Source of the DNA: JBGSPQ01 sp964346765
GTDB lineage: Bacteria; Patescibacteriota; Gracilibacteria; UBA1369
Direction of reading: 5' to 3'
DNA length: 64,000 bases
Assembly: GCA_964346765.1 (NCBI GenBank)
Contig: CAYFWB010000007.1
Coordinates: 1-64,000 of the forward strand
The notes under the pieces were generated by a model. That model ran no database searches and had not been told where the DNA came from. It saw nothing but the letters and a program-made list of their open reading frames with translations. Positions 7,984 to 16,040 of the stretch are shown here, piece after piece (the stretch's first letter is position 1; each line of letters begins with the position of its first letter). A program made the translations under genes and the position numbers.

Positions 7984-8994
7984 ATGTACCAATTCTGGAA
8001 AAACAATAAAAACGTCTTAATGGTGGCGGTAGGTATGTTCGTGGCATCGATAACCACATTAATCATCCTACTGAATAATGAAAATCTTAACGGAGAAATG
8101 CAGGCGAATGTAGTCCATGGTGAAGAAGATCATGCTCACAGGGAAGAAACTCTTGATTACGAAAGTTTTGCGCCCCAAACGTCGGGTCCGGCTATAATAG
8201 TGGGGATGGACGGCCTAATTGATTATGTTAACGAAGAGTATAAAAAAGAAACCCGCTATATTGAATCCGAAATTCAAGACCAGCTCTTTTTCTCATACAT
8301 TCATCCGCAGGATCTAGCTGAAATACTGGCCGCCTACGGTCAGGTGCTTTCTTCGCAGAAGCCGGATGTTTTGGTCGGACCGTTCAGGATGAAAAACGCC
8401 GCCGGCGAATATCTACTTCAAATGGCCGCCATGCAACCGATTTTTCAGGACGACCACATGGTTGGAGTCACAATCGAAACAGAGGACATAAGCGACAAAC
8501 TACAGGTAGGTTCTTCAACAACGGAGTACGAAATAGAAGAATTGGATGAAGGTACTAATGTTGAAACCGAATCCGGCTCATTGGATCAGGAGGCTGAATT
8601 CAAATACAGAAATTTTGAAAGTGAGTATTTGCCCCCTTTGGAGACGGAAAATGAACAGATGCAGGGGAATGAGCAAATTACAGACGAACAACCCGACACA
8701 AATGATACGGCGGATGAAAATAATAATGAAGACCTGGGAATTCATTACGGTCAATTAAAAAACGAACTAAATGGAGAAGAAGATATTGATGATGTAAAAG
8801 CGGATGTACGGAATAAGGAAAGCCGGAATCCGCAAAACGAAGAAATGCGACAAGATGAAGGCGAAGAAACAACAAAACAGGATAAAAAAATCCGCGATAA
8901 AACAAACGATGATAAAAAGCTGGTCGTTGATAATTTGGCCCGGGTTGTGAATAAAGTATACCGTGATCCGGATGTTTTGGTCTTACTTTTTTGA
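7984..8994 (+). CDS. Membrane-anchored PAS-domain protein
   Basis: Residues 11-30 form one transmembrane segment preceded by Lys and Asn, which predicts an N-in orientation with the rest outside. Residues about 65-180 show a PAS fold: GPAIIVGMDGLIDYVNEEY, then FFSYIHPQDL, and the closing strand VGVTIETEDISD, the usual PAS/PAC end. From about 185 the protein is very acidic and low in complexity, probably disordered, ending in a hydrophobic VLVLLF. No kinase, GGDEF or other output domain is attached. The promoter upstream matches consensus. The 3' end overlaps the opposing membrane-protein gene by 12 bases. Ligand and role unknown. Confidence 0.65.
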   Translation: MYQFWKNNKNVLMVAVGMFVASITTLIILLNNENLNGEMQANVVHGEEDHAHREETLDYESFAPQTSGPAIIVGMDGLIDYVNEEYKKETRYIESEIQDQLFFSYIHPQDLAEILAAYGQVLSSQKPDVLVGPFRMKNAAGEYLLQMAAMQPIFQDDHMVGVTIETEDISDKLQVGSSTTEYEIEELDEGTNVETESGSLDQEAEFKYRNFESEYLPPLETENEQMQGNEQITDEQPDTNDTADENNNEDLGIHYGQLKNELNGEEDIDDVKADVRNKESRNPQNEEMRQDEGEETTKQDKKIRDKTNDDKKLVVDNLARVVNKVYRDPDVLVLLF

Positions 8995-9963
8995 TTCAAA
9001 GTCCACATCTCCGTCAAAATCGTCTTTTGGTTTTTCTCTGGCGCTTACATAATCTTCGTGGGTCAGTTCAAGAAACGTATAAGTCCAGACGGAGGCGGCA
9101 AAAACGTGAATTACGCTATTTAAATAAGCCGCCAGGTAAAGCAAAAGTGCTCCGATGATTCCACCAGCAATAAAAGCAAGCAATGGCACCGCCGCCGACG
9201 TAACATAATAAATAATTACGGCCACCACGGCGGGAATCAAAAGAACAAATATAATCTGAATTATAATTCTTACCGAAATAATCAACATCAGAATAGAAAG
9301 GAGCAGGGTTTCTTCAAGATGGGTCACCACAAGAACCGAGCTTTTACTTATAGCTTCAATTACGCCGCAGCCGTCAATCACAATGAAAAATTCCGAATAA
9401 GTAAAAATTACCGTAAGGATCGCGCCCACAATGGCCATGAATATGGCCAAAGGTAAAAAGGCCTCAAGTACGTTCCATCCAAGGTTCCTGCCCACAAAAG
9501 ATGTCCACGAAATCATCGAAACCAGACTGAAAGTCCTGATGACCCATGAATACTCAAACAAAGGAAGAAAACTTAACATTCCATATTTAATGCCGTCTCT
9601 TGTCCTTACTTCCTGTTTGTTTCGTTTGCGTGCGATCTGCTGAATGATCGCGCCTTCACAAAAAGAAGGTATGATCAGGTAAGCGATTATTATAACAATA
9701 ACTGCTACAATTATCGGCCAGCTCCACGAAAGACTGTCCCGCAAAACCTGCAAAACATTGGATACAAACATAATAGTAAAACTGCTCTCCCAGTTTTCAA
9801 CAAGCGGCGAGCTGATAATAGCGTAATACTGATAAATAAGGTACAAAATACCCGCCAATGTACCAAGAAGTGCCGGTATAAAAGCGTACACCATGATCAA
9901 CTTTTTGTTGTTTTGCGTAAAACTCCACGCGTCCCGGATAATTTCTCTGTATGATATGCGCAT
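8983..9963 (-). CDS. Polytopic membrane protein of unknown function
   Basis: A 326-residue protein with about six hydrophobic segments and a charged cytoplasmic C-terminus (EKPKDDFDGDVDFESKK). The N-terminus (ISYREIIRDAWSFTQNNKKL) resembles the amphipathic start of DUF975/glycerophosphoryl-phosphodiesterase-type membrane families, but no catalytic residues are visible, so no function is assigned. It is transcribed away from rpsO (divergent, 114 bases) and converges on the PAS gene. Confidence 0.6.
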   Translation of the reverse strand: MRISYREIIRDAWSFTQNNKKLIMVYAFIPALLGTLAGILYLIYQYYAIISSPLVENWESSFTIMFVSNVLQVLRDSLSWSWPIIVAVIVIIIAYLIIPSFCEGAIIQQIARKRNKQEVRTRDGIKYGMLSFLPLFEYSWVIRTFSLVSMISWTSFVGRNLGWNVLEAFLPLAIFMAIVGAILTVIFTYSEFFIVIDGCGVIEAISKSSVLVVTHLEETLLLSILMLIISVRIIIQIIFVLLIPAVVAVIIYYVTSAAVPLLAFIAGGIIGALLLYLAAYLNSVIHVFAASVWTYTFLELTHEDYVSAREKPKDDFDGDVDFESKK

Positions 9964-10018
9964 AAAATCAAATCATCTGATTGAAAATCACTCGATATCT
10001 TAATCTATTCATATATAC

Positions 10019-10047
10019 TTGCCAAGGCGGAGTATATTTGCTACAGT
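10019..10047 (+). promoter_or_regulatory. Promoter of rpsO-pnp
   Basis: TTGCCA (10019-10024), 17-base spacer, TACAGT (10042-10047) with TGC immediately before the -10. Predicted start about 25 bases before the rpsO ATG. Confidence 0.55.
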
Positions 10048-10077
10048 ATCATCTGATCTTTTTACCCCAACTGTAAA

Positions 10078-10341
10078 ATGCAAAGAGATAACAAAAAGAA
10101 GCTTATACAGAAGTTCGCGGCTCACCCAAAAGACACGGGATCGCCGCAGGTTCAAATAGCAATTTTAACAGAGCGGATTAACCAGTTGTCCAAACATCTG
10201 GAAGAACACGCCAAAGACAACCATTCAAGAAGAGGTCTTCTTATGATGGTGGGCAAGAGAAGAAAACTGTTAAACTATTTGAGACTGAATGAAAAGGAAT
10301 CCTATGAAGAACTTTTGGGCAAGCTGAAGCTTAGAAAATAA
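10078..10341 (+). CDS. rpsO: 30S ribosomal protein S15
   Basis: An 87-residue protein, close to the usual 88-89. The S15 signature is clear: DTGSPQVQIAILTERINQL, then HSRRGLLMMVGKRRKLLNYL, the helices that bind the 16S rRNA central domain. S15 is a primary binder in 30S assembly. It precedes pnp on the same strand, the order found in many bacteria. Start chosen because it immediately opens the conserved N-terminal helix and lies about 30 bases behind a good promoter. Confidence 0.97.
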   Translation: MQRDNKKKLIQKFAAHPKDTGSPQVQIAILTERINQLSKHLEEHAKDNHSRRGLLMMVGKRRKLLNYLRLNEKESYEELLGKLKLRK

Positions 10342-10357
10342 TCATTGAAATATTAAA

Positions 10358-10486
10358 TCCCCTCAAATCCCGAAGGTGCAAGTTGCAGATTTGAGCGTGC
10401 AAATAACGCGTTATCTGCGCTTTCAAACTTGTTACTTGTTCCGATCGAAATTTAAGGGGAAAAATAAAAAATAACCCCTTTTTTTT
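10358..10486 (+). promoter_or_regulatory. rpsO-pnp intergenic terminator / candidate attenuator
   Basis: A stem AAGGGG (10454-10459) with CCCCTT (10475-10480) and a 15-base A-rich loop is followed by eight T (10479-10486) that run straight into the pnp ATG at 10487: an intrinsic terminator in the leader. Upstream TCCCCT (10358-10363) can pair with the same AGGGGA (10455-10460), giving a mutually exclusive antiterminator. In between are CTCAAATC/GATTTGAG and GCAGAT/ATCTGC stems, themselves partly exclusive. Known from E. coli: rpsO and pnp are separated by a partial terminator and an RNase III hairpin through which PNPase controls itself. That this element responds to PNPase, S15 or another signal is inference. 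Confidence 0.6.
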
Positions 10487-12589
10487 ATGGAAAAACATAA
10501 TGTAACTATGGAAGTGGCCGGTCGCGAAATGAAAATCGAAACCGGAACTTTAGCGAATCAGGCTCATGGAGCTGTAACCGTCACGGTTGGCGAAACTGTT
10601 GTTTTTGCCAGTGCCATGATGGGGGAAGTGCGTGAAGGCACGGACTTCTTTCCTTTAACAGTCGATTACGAAGAAAATTTCTATGCTTCCGGAAAGATCA
10701 AAGGAAGCAGATTCGTAAAAAGAGAAGGCCGACCTTCTGAAAACGCCATTCTGACATCACGTCTGATCGACCGACCTGTTCGTCCCCTTTTCCCGAAAGG
10801 AATGGTTAACGACGTACAGGTGATATGTTCCGTTTTATCAGCAGACATGGAAGTGGAACCCGGAGTTGTCGCTTTAATAGCGGCTTCAGCGGCCATTACA
10901 ATTTCAGGCATGCCTTTTGAAGGACCGGTTGGATCCGTAAGAATCGGAATGGTTAACGACGAACTGGTAATGAATCCCACATATGGGCAGATTGATGAAG
11001 GAAAGCTGGATCTGGTTGTGGCGGGTACAAAAGACGCCATCACCATGGTCGAAGCCGCCTGTGATGAGGTCGGCGAAGAGACAATTTTAAAAGCTCTTGA
11101 AATGGCGCATACAGAGATTAAGAAGATTTGCGAATTTCAGGAAAAATTTGCTTCCGGTGTAACAATCAGTCCAAAAGAACCTACCATTAAGGCTGATCCC
11201 GAAGCCGCAAAAAACGCGGTAGCCGAAGCATTGACCAGAGAAATGATGGATAATGTGCATGGAGTGACTAAAAAAGAAGTCAAAGAAAAAGTAAAAGAAA
11301 TCGAACATCAACTCATGGAAAAATTTGCCTCTCAAATTGAAGCCGGAGAGTTTAACGAAAGACAGTTGAAAAACACGATTAGCGAGGCATTGGAAAAGAA
11401 CATGCGTGAAAATATCCTTACCAGCGAAAAAAGAATAGACGGCAGAAAAATTGATGAAATCAGGCCGTTAACTTCAGCTGTCGGCGTTTTACCGAGACCT
11501 CACGGTTCGGCTCTATTCCAGAGAGGTGAAACACAGGCGCTTTCAATAACCACGCTTGGCGGTCCCGGAGACGCTCAATTAATAGACACCATGGATGAAG
11601 ACGAAAGCAAAAGGTACTTTCATCATTACATATTCCCGCCTTTTTCAACCGGTGAAACCAAACCTTTAAGAGGACCTTCCAGAAGAGAAATCGGCCACGG
11701 AGATCTTGCCGAAAGATCGTTAATCCCCGAATTGCCTCCAAAAGAAAAATTCGCCTACACAATCTGGGTGGTTTCAAACATCATGAGTTGTAACGGATCC
11801 AGCTCTATGGCTTCCGTCTGCGGTTCCACCTTATCATTGATGCACGCCGGCGTACCCATTAGAAAGCCCGTTGCCGGTATCGCCATGGGGCTTGTATCAA
11901 GAGACAAAGATATTGACAAAGGTTACAAAATCCTTACAGACATTCAGGGAATGGAAGATTTTGCCGGAGACATGGACTTTAAGGTAGCCGGTTCAAAAGA
12001 TGGAATCAACGCCCTGCAGATGGATATCAAAGTTAAAGGCCTTTCCATTGAAGTCATGAAAGAAGCTCTTGAAAAAGCCAAAACAGGGAGAAACGCCATT
12101 CTGGAAAACATGATGGCAACCATTTCCGAACCCAGACAAGAGCTGTCTAAGTACGCGCCCATGATCATGAACATGCATATTGATCCTGAACTGATCAAAG
12201 TTGTGATCGGAAAAGGCGGCGAAACAATTCAGAAAATCACCACCGAATGCGACGTTGAGATAGACATTGAACAAGACGGCCTGGTCACAATCACCGCCTC
12301 CGACCAGGAAAGCGGCAATAAAGCAATAGATTGGATCGAAAAGCTTACATACGTTCCCAAAGTCGGCGACGTTTTTGAAGGCAAGGTTGTCAAACTTATG
12401 GACTTTGGCGCCTTTGTTGAATTCATGCCCGGAAAAGACGGACTTGTGCATATTTCCCATTTGGCCAATGAACGGGTTAACAAAGTTGAAGATGTAGTTA
12501 AAGAAGGGGACACGCTCAGAGTCAAACTTATGGAAATTGATTCCCAGGGCAGATACAACCTTTCTCACAAAGCTACATTGAACGAATAA
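10487..12589 (+). CDS. pnp: Polyribonucleotide nucleotidyltransferase (PNPase)
   Basis: Degrades RNA 3' to 5' by phosphorolysis. The 700 residues follow the standard order: first RNase PH domain (KGSRFVKREGRPSE, LTSRLIDRPVRPLFP), helical linker (about 215-310), second RNase PH domain with the catalytic region (GDLAERSLIP, SNIMSCNGSSSMASVCG), a KH domain (VIGKGGETIQKIT) and an S1 domain (GDVFEGKVVKLMDFGAFVEF). All key motifs are intact. The ATG follows directly on a T8 run, so translation has no Shine-Dalgarno, and expression probably depends on read-through of the upstream terminator. Confidence 0.97.
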   Translation: MEKHNVTMEVAGREMKIETGTLANQAHGAVTVTVGETVVFASAMMGEVREGTDFFPLTVDYEENFYASGKIKGSRFVKREGRPSENAILTSRLIDRPVRPLFPKGMVNDVQVICSVLSADMEVEPGVVALIAASAAITISGMPFEGPVGSVRIGMVNDELVMNPTYGQIDEGKLDLVVAGTKDAITMVEAACDEVGEETILKALEMAHTEIKKICEFQEKFASGVTISPKEPTIKADPEAAKNAVAEALTREMMDNVHGVTKKEVKEKVKEIEHQLMEKFASQIEAGEFNERQLKNTISEALEKNMRENILTSEKRIDGRKIDEIRPLTSAVGVLPRPHGSALFQRGETQALSITTLGGPGDAQLIDTMDEDESKRYFHHYIFPPFSTGETKPLRGPSRREIGHGDLAERSLIPELPPKEKFAYTIWVVSNIMSCNGSSSMASVCGSTLSLMHAGVPIRKPVAGIAMGLVSRDKDIDKGYKILTDIQGMEDFAGDMDFKVAGSKDGINALQMDIKVKGLSIEVMKEALEKAKTGRNAILENMMATISEPRQELSKYAPMIMNMHIDPELIKVVIGKGGETIQKITTECDVEIDIEQDGLVTITASDQESGNKAIDWIEKLTYVPKVGDVFEGKVVKLMDFGAFVEFMPGKDGLVHISHLANERVNKVEDVVKEGDTLRVKLMEIDSQGRYNLSHKATLNE

Positions 12590-12593
12590 GGTC

Positions 12594-12623
12594 ATCAAAT
12601 CGGAAAGATTTGATCACGTTTTT
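12594..12623 (+). terminator. Intrinsic terminator after pnp
   Basis: Perfect 8-bp stem ATCAAATC (12594-12601) with GATTTGAT (12607-12614), five-base loop, then CACG and five T (12619-12623). Confidence 0.65.
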
Positions 12624-12689
12624 AATTACCTGACAGATACGCTATTGATCCTTAACCGGTTCATCAGCCCTGTCATATAAAAAAATAAA

Positions 12690-13241
12690 TCAGATTAATT
12701 CAAGAGAAGTCTTTATGGCCGCCATAAAGTCTTCCGATCGCGGATCCTGCGCCGCATAAATGCGATCCCCTTTCGAGTCAAAAACCAGCACCGTCGATTG
12801 AGTGGTTACGCCGTATTCGGATTTCAATTCATTCTCGGTGTCATAGTCGGCTTTAAGAATAATAGTGCCCTTTGGAAATTCATCCAGCTGTTCGGTATAA
12901 GTTTTTTCCATCTGTCTGCAAATCGGACACCACTCCGCGTGGAAGAAGAGAACAAACGGCTTTGAAGTTTTTAAAGAAGTATATTCTTCTTCCGAGTATT
13001 CCTTGTATTGAGGAGCCGAATCCTCAACCACTTCATCCGCCGGTTCAATAGATTCATTAATCTTCGCTTGAGCTGTTGATCCTTCTTCGTCGGTAACGTT
13101 GATAGATACTTTGGTGTTTTGCTCTGCCTGTTGGGATTCTTTTTCAATGGGCGGTTGTTTTTCGCGATTCTCTGTCTGACAACCGGCCAGCGTTAAACCG
13201 AGCACGCAAAGAGATGTTAATGTTAATAAGTATTTTTTCAT
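12690..13241 (-). CDS. Thioredoxin-fold lipoprotein
   Basis: The chosen start (MKKYLLTLTSLCVLGLTLAGC) gives a lipoprotein signal with lipobox LAGC; the frame is open further upstream, but the extra 15 residues would bury the signal. After a charged linker, residues from about 95 form a thioredoxin-like domain with FFHAEWCPICRQM, a CxxC (CPIC) redox centre, then the IILKADYD and STVLVFDSKG strands; the cis-Pro position before the last strands is Ser-Thr rather than the usual Thr-Pro. Likely a membrane-tethered extracytoplasmic thiol oxidoreductase, possibly serving the many Cys-rich exported proteins of this window (inference). It precedes no obvious partner gene. Confidence 0.8.
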   Translation of the reverse strand: MKKYLLTLTSLCVLGLTLAGCQTENREKQPPIEKESQQAEQNTKVSINVTDEEGSTAQAKINESIEPADEVVEDSAPQYKEYSEEEYTSLKTSKPFVLFFHAEWCPICRQMEKTYTEQLDEFPKGTIILKADYDTENELKSEYGVTTQSTVLVFDSKGDRIYAAQDPRSEDFMAAIKTSLELI

Positions 13242-13330
13242 ATGAAATAGAAATAATAGGTTGATCGACACTTGATAGTAAAGCAAAAAGTCGGCAAATG
13301 CAACTTTTGCATCGAATCGAAATCACAGTA

Positions 13331-13894
13331 TTACTGAAATAGATGCTGATATTCAAGAGGTATCAAAGGCTCGGCCAACATAAGAACAACATAGAACGCT
13401 TTCTGCCCCTTATATTGCCCGGCCGCCACACCTAGACCAAATTCGCTGTATTTTTCCGACAATAAACTTTTTTTATGGGATGATGAATTCATCCAGGCTT
13501 TTACTATACTGTCAGAATTTATAAAGTTAACCGCCAGATTTTCAGCCGCGTATGAATAATCATAGCCTGTGTTTTTAAGCCAATAAGTGAATTTACGACC
13601 TCGCGGATCGGTATGAGAAAAATAACCGTTTGAAGCCATATTATCGGCTTTCATTTGAGCGGCGCGCGTTAATTGAGCGTTCAAATCCAAAGTGGATCCG
13701 TGCCGTTGCGACCTTTCTTCATTGGTCAGTTCATGAATCTCTTCTTTAAAAATGTGAGTTTGAATGTCACGCGTAATTGGTATGTTTGCAGTAACGAAAA
13801 AAAGAGTAACCCGGACGGATACGAAAATGCCAAAAGTCAGGAGGAATAAAAATAAGTACTTATTATTGTTTTTTTTCATTTTTACTAAAAACAT
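13331..13894 (-). CDS. CAP-domain (SCP/PR1-like) exported protein
   Basis: An N-terminal hydrophobic segment (about residues 14-35) serves as signal or anchor. The remainder is a CAP domain: IHELTNEERSQRHGSTLDLN, then RAAQMKADNMASNGYFSHTD with the family His, AENLAVNF, IVKAWMNSSSHKKSLL with the second His, and FGLGVAAG. Bacterial CAP proteins are secreted and of varied or unknown function. Start could also be Met 6 (MKKNNNKY). The C-terminus ends right after the domain. Confidence 0.85.
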   Translation of the reverse strand: MFLVKMKKNNNKYLFLFLLTFGIFVSVRVTLFFVTANIPITRDIQTHIFKEEIHELTNEERSQRHGSTLDLNAQLTRAAQMKADNMASNGYFSHTDPRGRKFTYWLKNTGYDYSYAAENLAVNFINSDSIVKAWMNSSSHKKSLLSEKYSEFGLGVAAGQYKGQKAFYVVLMLAEPLIPLEYQHLFQ

Positions 13895-13929
13895 TCATAC
13901 TATTATACCATATTATAAGAATAGAAATA

Positions 13930-13960
13930 AATAAAAGGGCGCCGCCGGCCGGCGGCGCCC
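13930..13960 (-). terminator. Intrinsic terminator after the peptidoglycan-binding-like gene
   Basis: A 24-base perfect palindrome of G and C only (13937-13960, arms GGGCGCCGCCGG / CCGGCGGCGCCC) is followed on the minus strand by TTTTATTTATTT. It lies 31 bases past the stop of the gene ending at 13992. Its GC content stands out strongly from the AT-rich flanks. Confidence 0.8.
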
Positions 13961-13991
13961 GACTTTGCGGTGTGCCAGAATGCGCATTTAG

Positions 13992-14660
13992 CTAAACATT
14001 GTCATGAATATTCGTGTCCGCTGCCAGCCAGTCGGGCATTGGTAAATCCAGTTCGGGACATTTAATATTATTGATTCTGCGTTGTGTCGTAATATAGACA
14101 TAACCGGTCGGCTCATCAATTCCCCAGGGTTCCAAAACCTCTTCCTTCTCTTTGACTTGAAACTCTTTAACCGTGTCAAAAGTCACCGTATCGTAAACAC
14201 CGTTTATTTCCAGCCCCTTTTGCATGTAATCGTTCAAAAATAACTGCAACTTTGTTACTTCTTCGGGATTGTTTTCTTTTTGGATATGGATATATTCATA
14301 CAAATATTGGCCGCAGGCTTCTTCACTTAAAACCTCTCCTCCGTTATCGCTTTCAACCGGTGCGTCCGCGGGTGTTTCATCCACGGGACTAATTGAAGGG
14401 GCCGGTTCGGAGGTTGATTCGGGAGTAGTGTTAGCTTCCGATTCACCAGAAGAAGATTCGCCGCTGTCGCCATCATCAGGTCTACTGTCATTCCATCTGA
14501 TCGCGCTTCCGCCCGCGGGACCTCTGGAAGACTCCGAAGACTCTTGTTCATAACCGCTTTGTTTTTTATAGTAACCGTTGCCACTCTCCTGAGCCAGCGC
14601 CACGCCGCTGGTCGCTATCAATAAAGCGAGCACTGTAAACAAATATAGAAATTTATTCAT
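13992..14660 (-). CDS. Secreted protein with peptidoglycan-binding-like domain
   Basis: The start at 14660 gives MNKFLYLFTVLALLIATSGVALAQ, a classical signal peptide with an ALA|Q cleavage site; the open frame extends 20 residues further but lacks a reason to start there. Residues about 25-115 are Ser/Glu/Pro-rich and probably extended. The C-terminal part resembles PG_binding_1: VTKLQLFLNDYMQKGLEING, YDTVTFDTVKEFQVKEK, then TGYVYITTQRRINNIKC. Such modules are common in Patescibacteria envelope proteins. Two Cys flank the domain and may form a disulfide. Domain call is from pattern only. Confidence 0.7.
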   Translation of the reverse strand: MNKFLYLFTVLALLIATSGVALAQESGNGYYKKQSGYEQESSESSRGPAGGSAIRWNDSRPDDGDSGESSSGESEANTTPESTSEPAPSISPVDETPADAPVESDNGGEVLSEEACGQYLYEYIHIQKENNPEEVTKLQLFLNDYMQKGLEINGVYDTVTFDTVKEFQVKEKEEVLEPWGIDEPTGYVYITTQRRINNIKCPELDLPMPDWLAADTNIHDNV

Positions 14661-14745
14661 ATTAAAGCAAATTAATTGTAAAACCGGCGGAATTATATGC
14701 AGGCGAAGTAAAGCGGTCAATCCATAGCTTCAGATAATAAATGGA

Positions 14746-14785
14746 CAAAAAAACAAAAGAGACCTCCGATCATCGAAGGTCTCTT
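14746..14785 (-). terminator. Intrinsic terminator after the SLH remnant
   Basis: Perfect 9-bp stem AAGAGACCT (14757-14765) with AGGTCTCTT (14777-14785); on the minus strand it is followed by TTTTGTTTTTTTG. It sits 22 bases past the stop at 14808. Confidence 0.8.
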
Positions 14786-14807
14786 TCTGAGTATTTTTGT
14801 TTGCCGA

Positions 14808-14969
14808 CTAATTATTCAGCAGTGTTTCAACGAACATCTTGGTAAATTCAGCTCTAGTAACAGGTTTTTCAGGTCCGTAATCATAACCCTCGATGATCGA
14901 AAGCTTATAACCGACCATTACAACATTGTAAAACCAGTCGGTAGAGCTAACGTCCGAGAACGGGTTCAT
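14808..14969 (-). pseudogene. SLH-domain fragment (53 aa)
   Basis: A 53-codon frame too short for most gene callers encodes an almost complete S-layer homology repeat: NPFSDVSSTDWFYNVVMVGY at the start and YGPEKPVTRAEFTKMFVETL at the end, matching the F.DV....W....V......I..G....F.P...vTRAE..k pattern. It has its own terminator downstream. There is no signal peptide and the in-frame region upstream hits a stop after eleven codons, so it looks like the 3' remnant of a larger SLH surface protein. It sits between tRNA-Gly and an exported-protein gene, a plausible scar of recombination near a tRNA. It could instead be a real micro-protein. Confidence 0.65.
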
Positions 14970-15016
14970 AATATCCGCTATATCTGTATACTCAAACTAT
15001 TTCTATATGATAATCC

Positions 15017-15093
15017 TGGAGCGGGTAAGGGGATTCGAACCCCTGACCTTCTGCATGGCAAGCAGACGCTCTAGCCAACTGAGCTACACCCGC
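15017..15093 (-). tRNA. tRNA-Gly (GCC)
   Basis: Minus-strand cloverleaf: acceptor GCGGGTG/TACCCGC, D-loop TAGCTCAGTTGGCTAGAGC, anticodon stem TCTGC/GCAGA with loop TTGCCAT (anticodon GCC), T-arm GGTTCGAATCC, discriminator T and encoded CCA. Confidence 0.95.
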
Positions 15094-15197
15094 AAACGAA
15101 AACCAATTGTCAATCAAGCAAGTACAGAATTTATATTAATTCGAACAAATTATCAATATTTATTTTTGAACCGACTCTTAAAAAAAAAACAAAAAAA

Positions 15198-15206
15198 TGC
15201 TATAAT
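15198..15206 (+). promoter_or_regulatory. Extended -10 promoter
   Basis: TGCTATAAT with TATAAT at 15201-15206, 33 bases before the ATG at 15239. No good -35 in the A-rich stretch upstream. Confidence 0.5.
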
Positions 15207-15238
15207 TAATAGATACAATTTATTCATAAAGAATTACC

Positions 15239-16039
15239 ATGCCAAACAAACTGCATAAACATCTACAAAAAATCACTCGTTTTATCTTCCAAAACGGCGG
15301 TCCAGACATGCCGGGCTCATCGGAAAAACCAGATGAAAGGCCAACCAGCCCCGAAGACGCCAAACCATTACCAACTCACCCGAATCAACAACCTTCAGAG
15401 TCGGCCGCAAGAGCGGCAAACATGGTAAATGCGGGCAAACAAGAAGCAATGGCGCTGGGTGAAGGCGTGGAAACAAAAAAGGCAAAGGCAGAAAAATACT
15501 GTTCGCAGTTTAAATCTAAAATGGATGAACATCTATCAAAACTCTTTTCAGTTGAAAACGCACGTGTCTCTGCATCACCCGATCCCAAAGAGATGCAAAA
15601 AAAAACGGATGAAACACAGGCTGAATTCCAAGCCAGGTGGGATGAAGCTAACGCTAAGTATAATGAAAAGTCATCTGAATATAAGGGAAAAATTAAGGCT
15701 CTATTGCCGCAATTTATTAGAAATTTAAAAGCGGCGGACCCAAAAAGCTCTAAACTTTTGAATATGACACTCGGCCTCGAAGCTAATGCCGATGTGGCCG
15801 GTCAAGAAATAACACGTTACCCCTCGGATGTAATAAAGATTTTCTACCGTAACTATAAAACCGCAGGTGAACCCGATGGTGGTTGGGCGGTCAGTGAAGA
15901 TTTAAGTGACTTGCCGCCGCTGGTTGAGAATGGAGATATTCAACTCGCAAATTTTCAAAGAAGATCAAATGCGATTGAGAGGACTGTTAGCGATATAGCT
16001 AAACAGGCGGAGAAGTTAAAAGTTCAATATTGCGGATAA
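15239..16039 (+). CDS. Hypothetical protein
   Basis: A 266-residue protein without recognised domain. Residues 1-70 are Pro/Ser/Glu-rich and probably disordered; residues about 75-165 are Lys/Glu/Ala-rich and helical, likely coiled coil (KKAKAEKYCSQFKSKMDEHL); the end is a mixed region (ITRYPSDVIKIFYRNYKTAG). No signal peptide. It contains an A9 run (CAA AAA AAA ACG) that could cause slippage. The stop is one base from the convergent flippase gene. The style resembles other Patescibacteria-only proteins in this window. Confidence 0.6.
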   Translation: MPNKLHKHLQKITRFIFQNGGPDMPGSSEKPDERPTSPEDAKPLPTHPNQQPSESAARAANMVNAGKQEAMALGEGVETKKAKAEKYCSQFKSKMDEHLSKLFSVENARVSASPDPKEMQKKTDETQAEFQARWDEANAKYNEKSSEYKGKIKALLPQFIRNLKAADPKSSKLLNMTLGLEANADVAGQEITRYPSDVIKIFYRNYKTAGEPDGGWAVSEDLSDLPPLVENGDIQLANFQRRSNAIERTVSDIAKQAEKLKVQYCG

Positions 16040-16040
16040 A

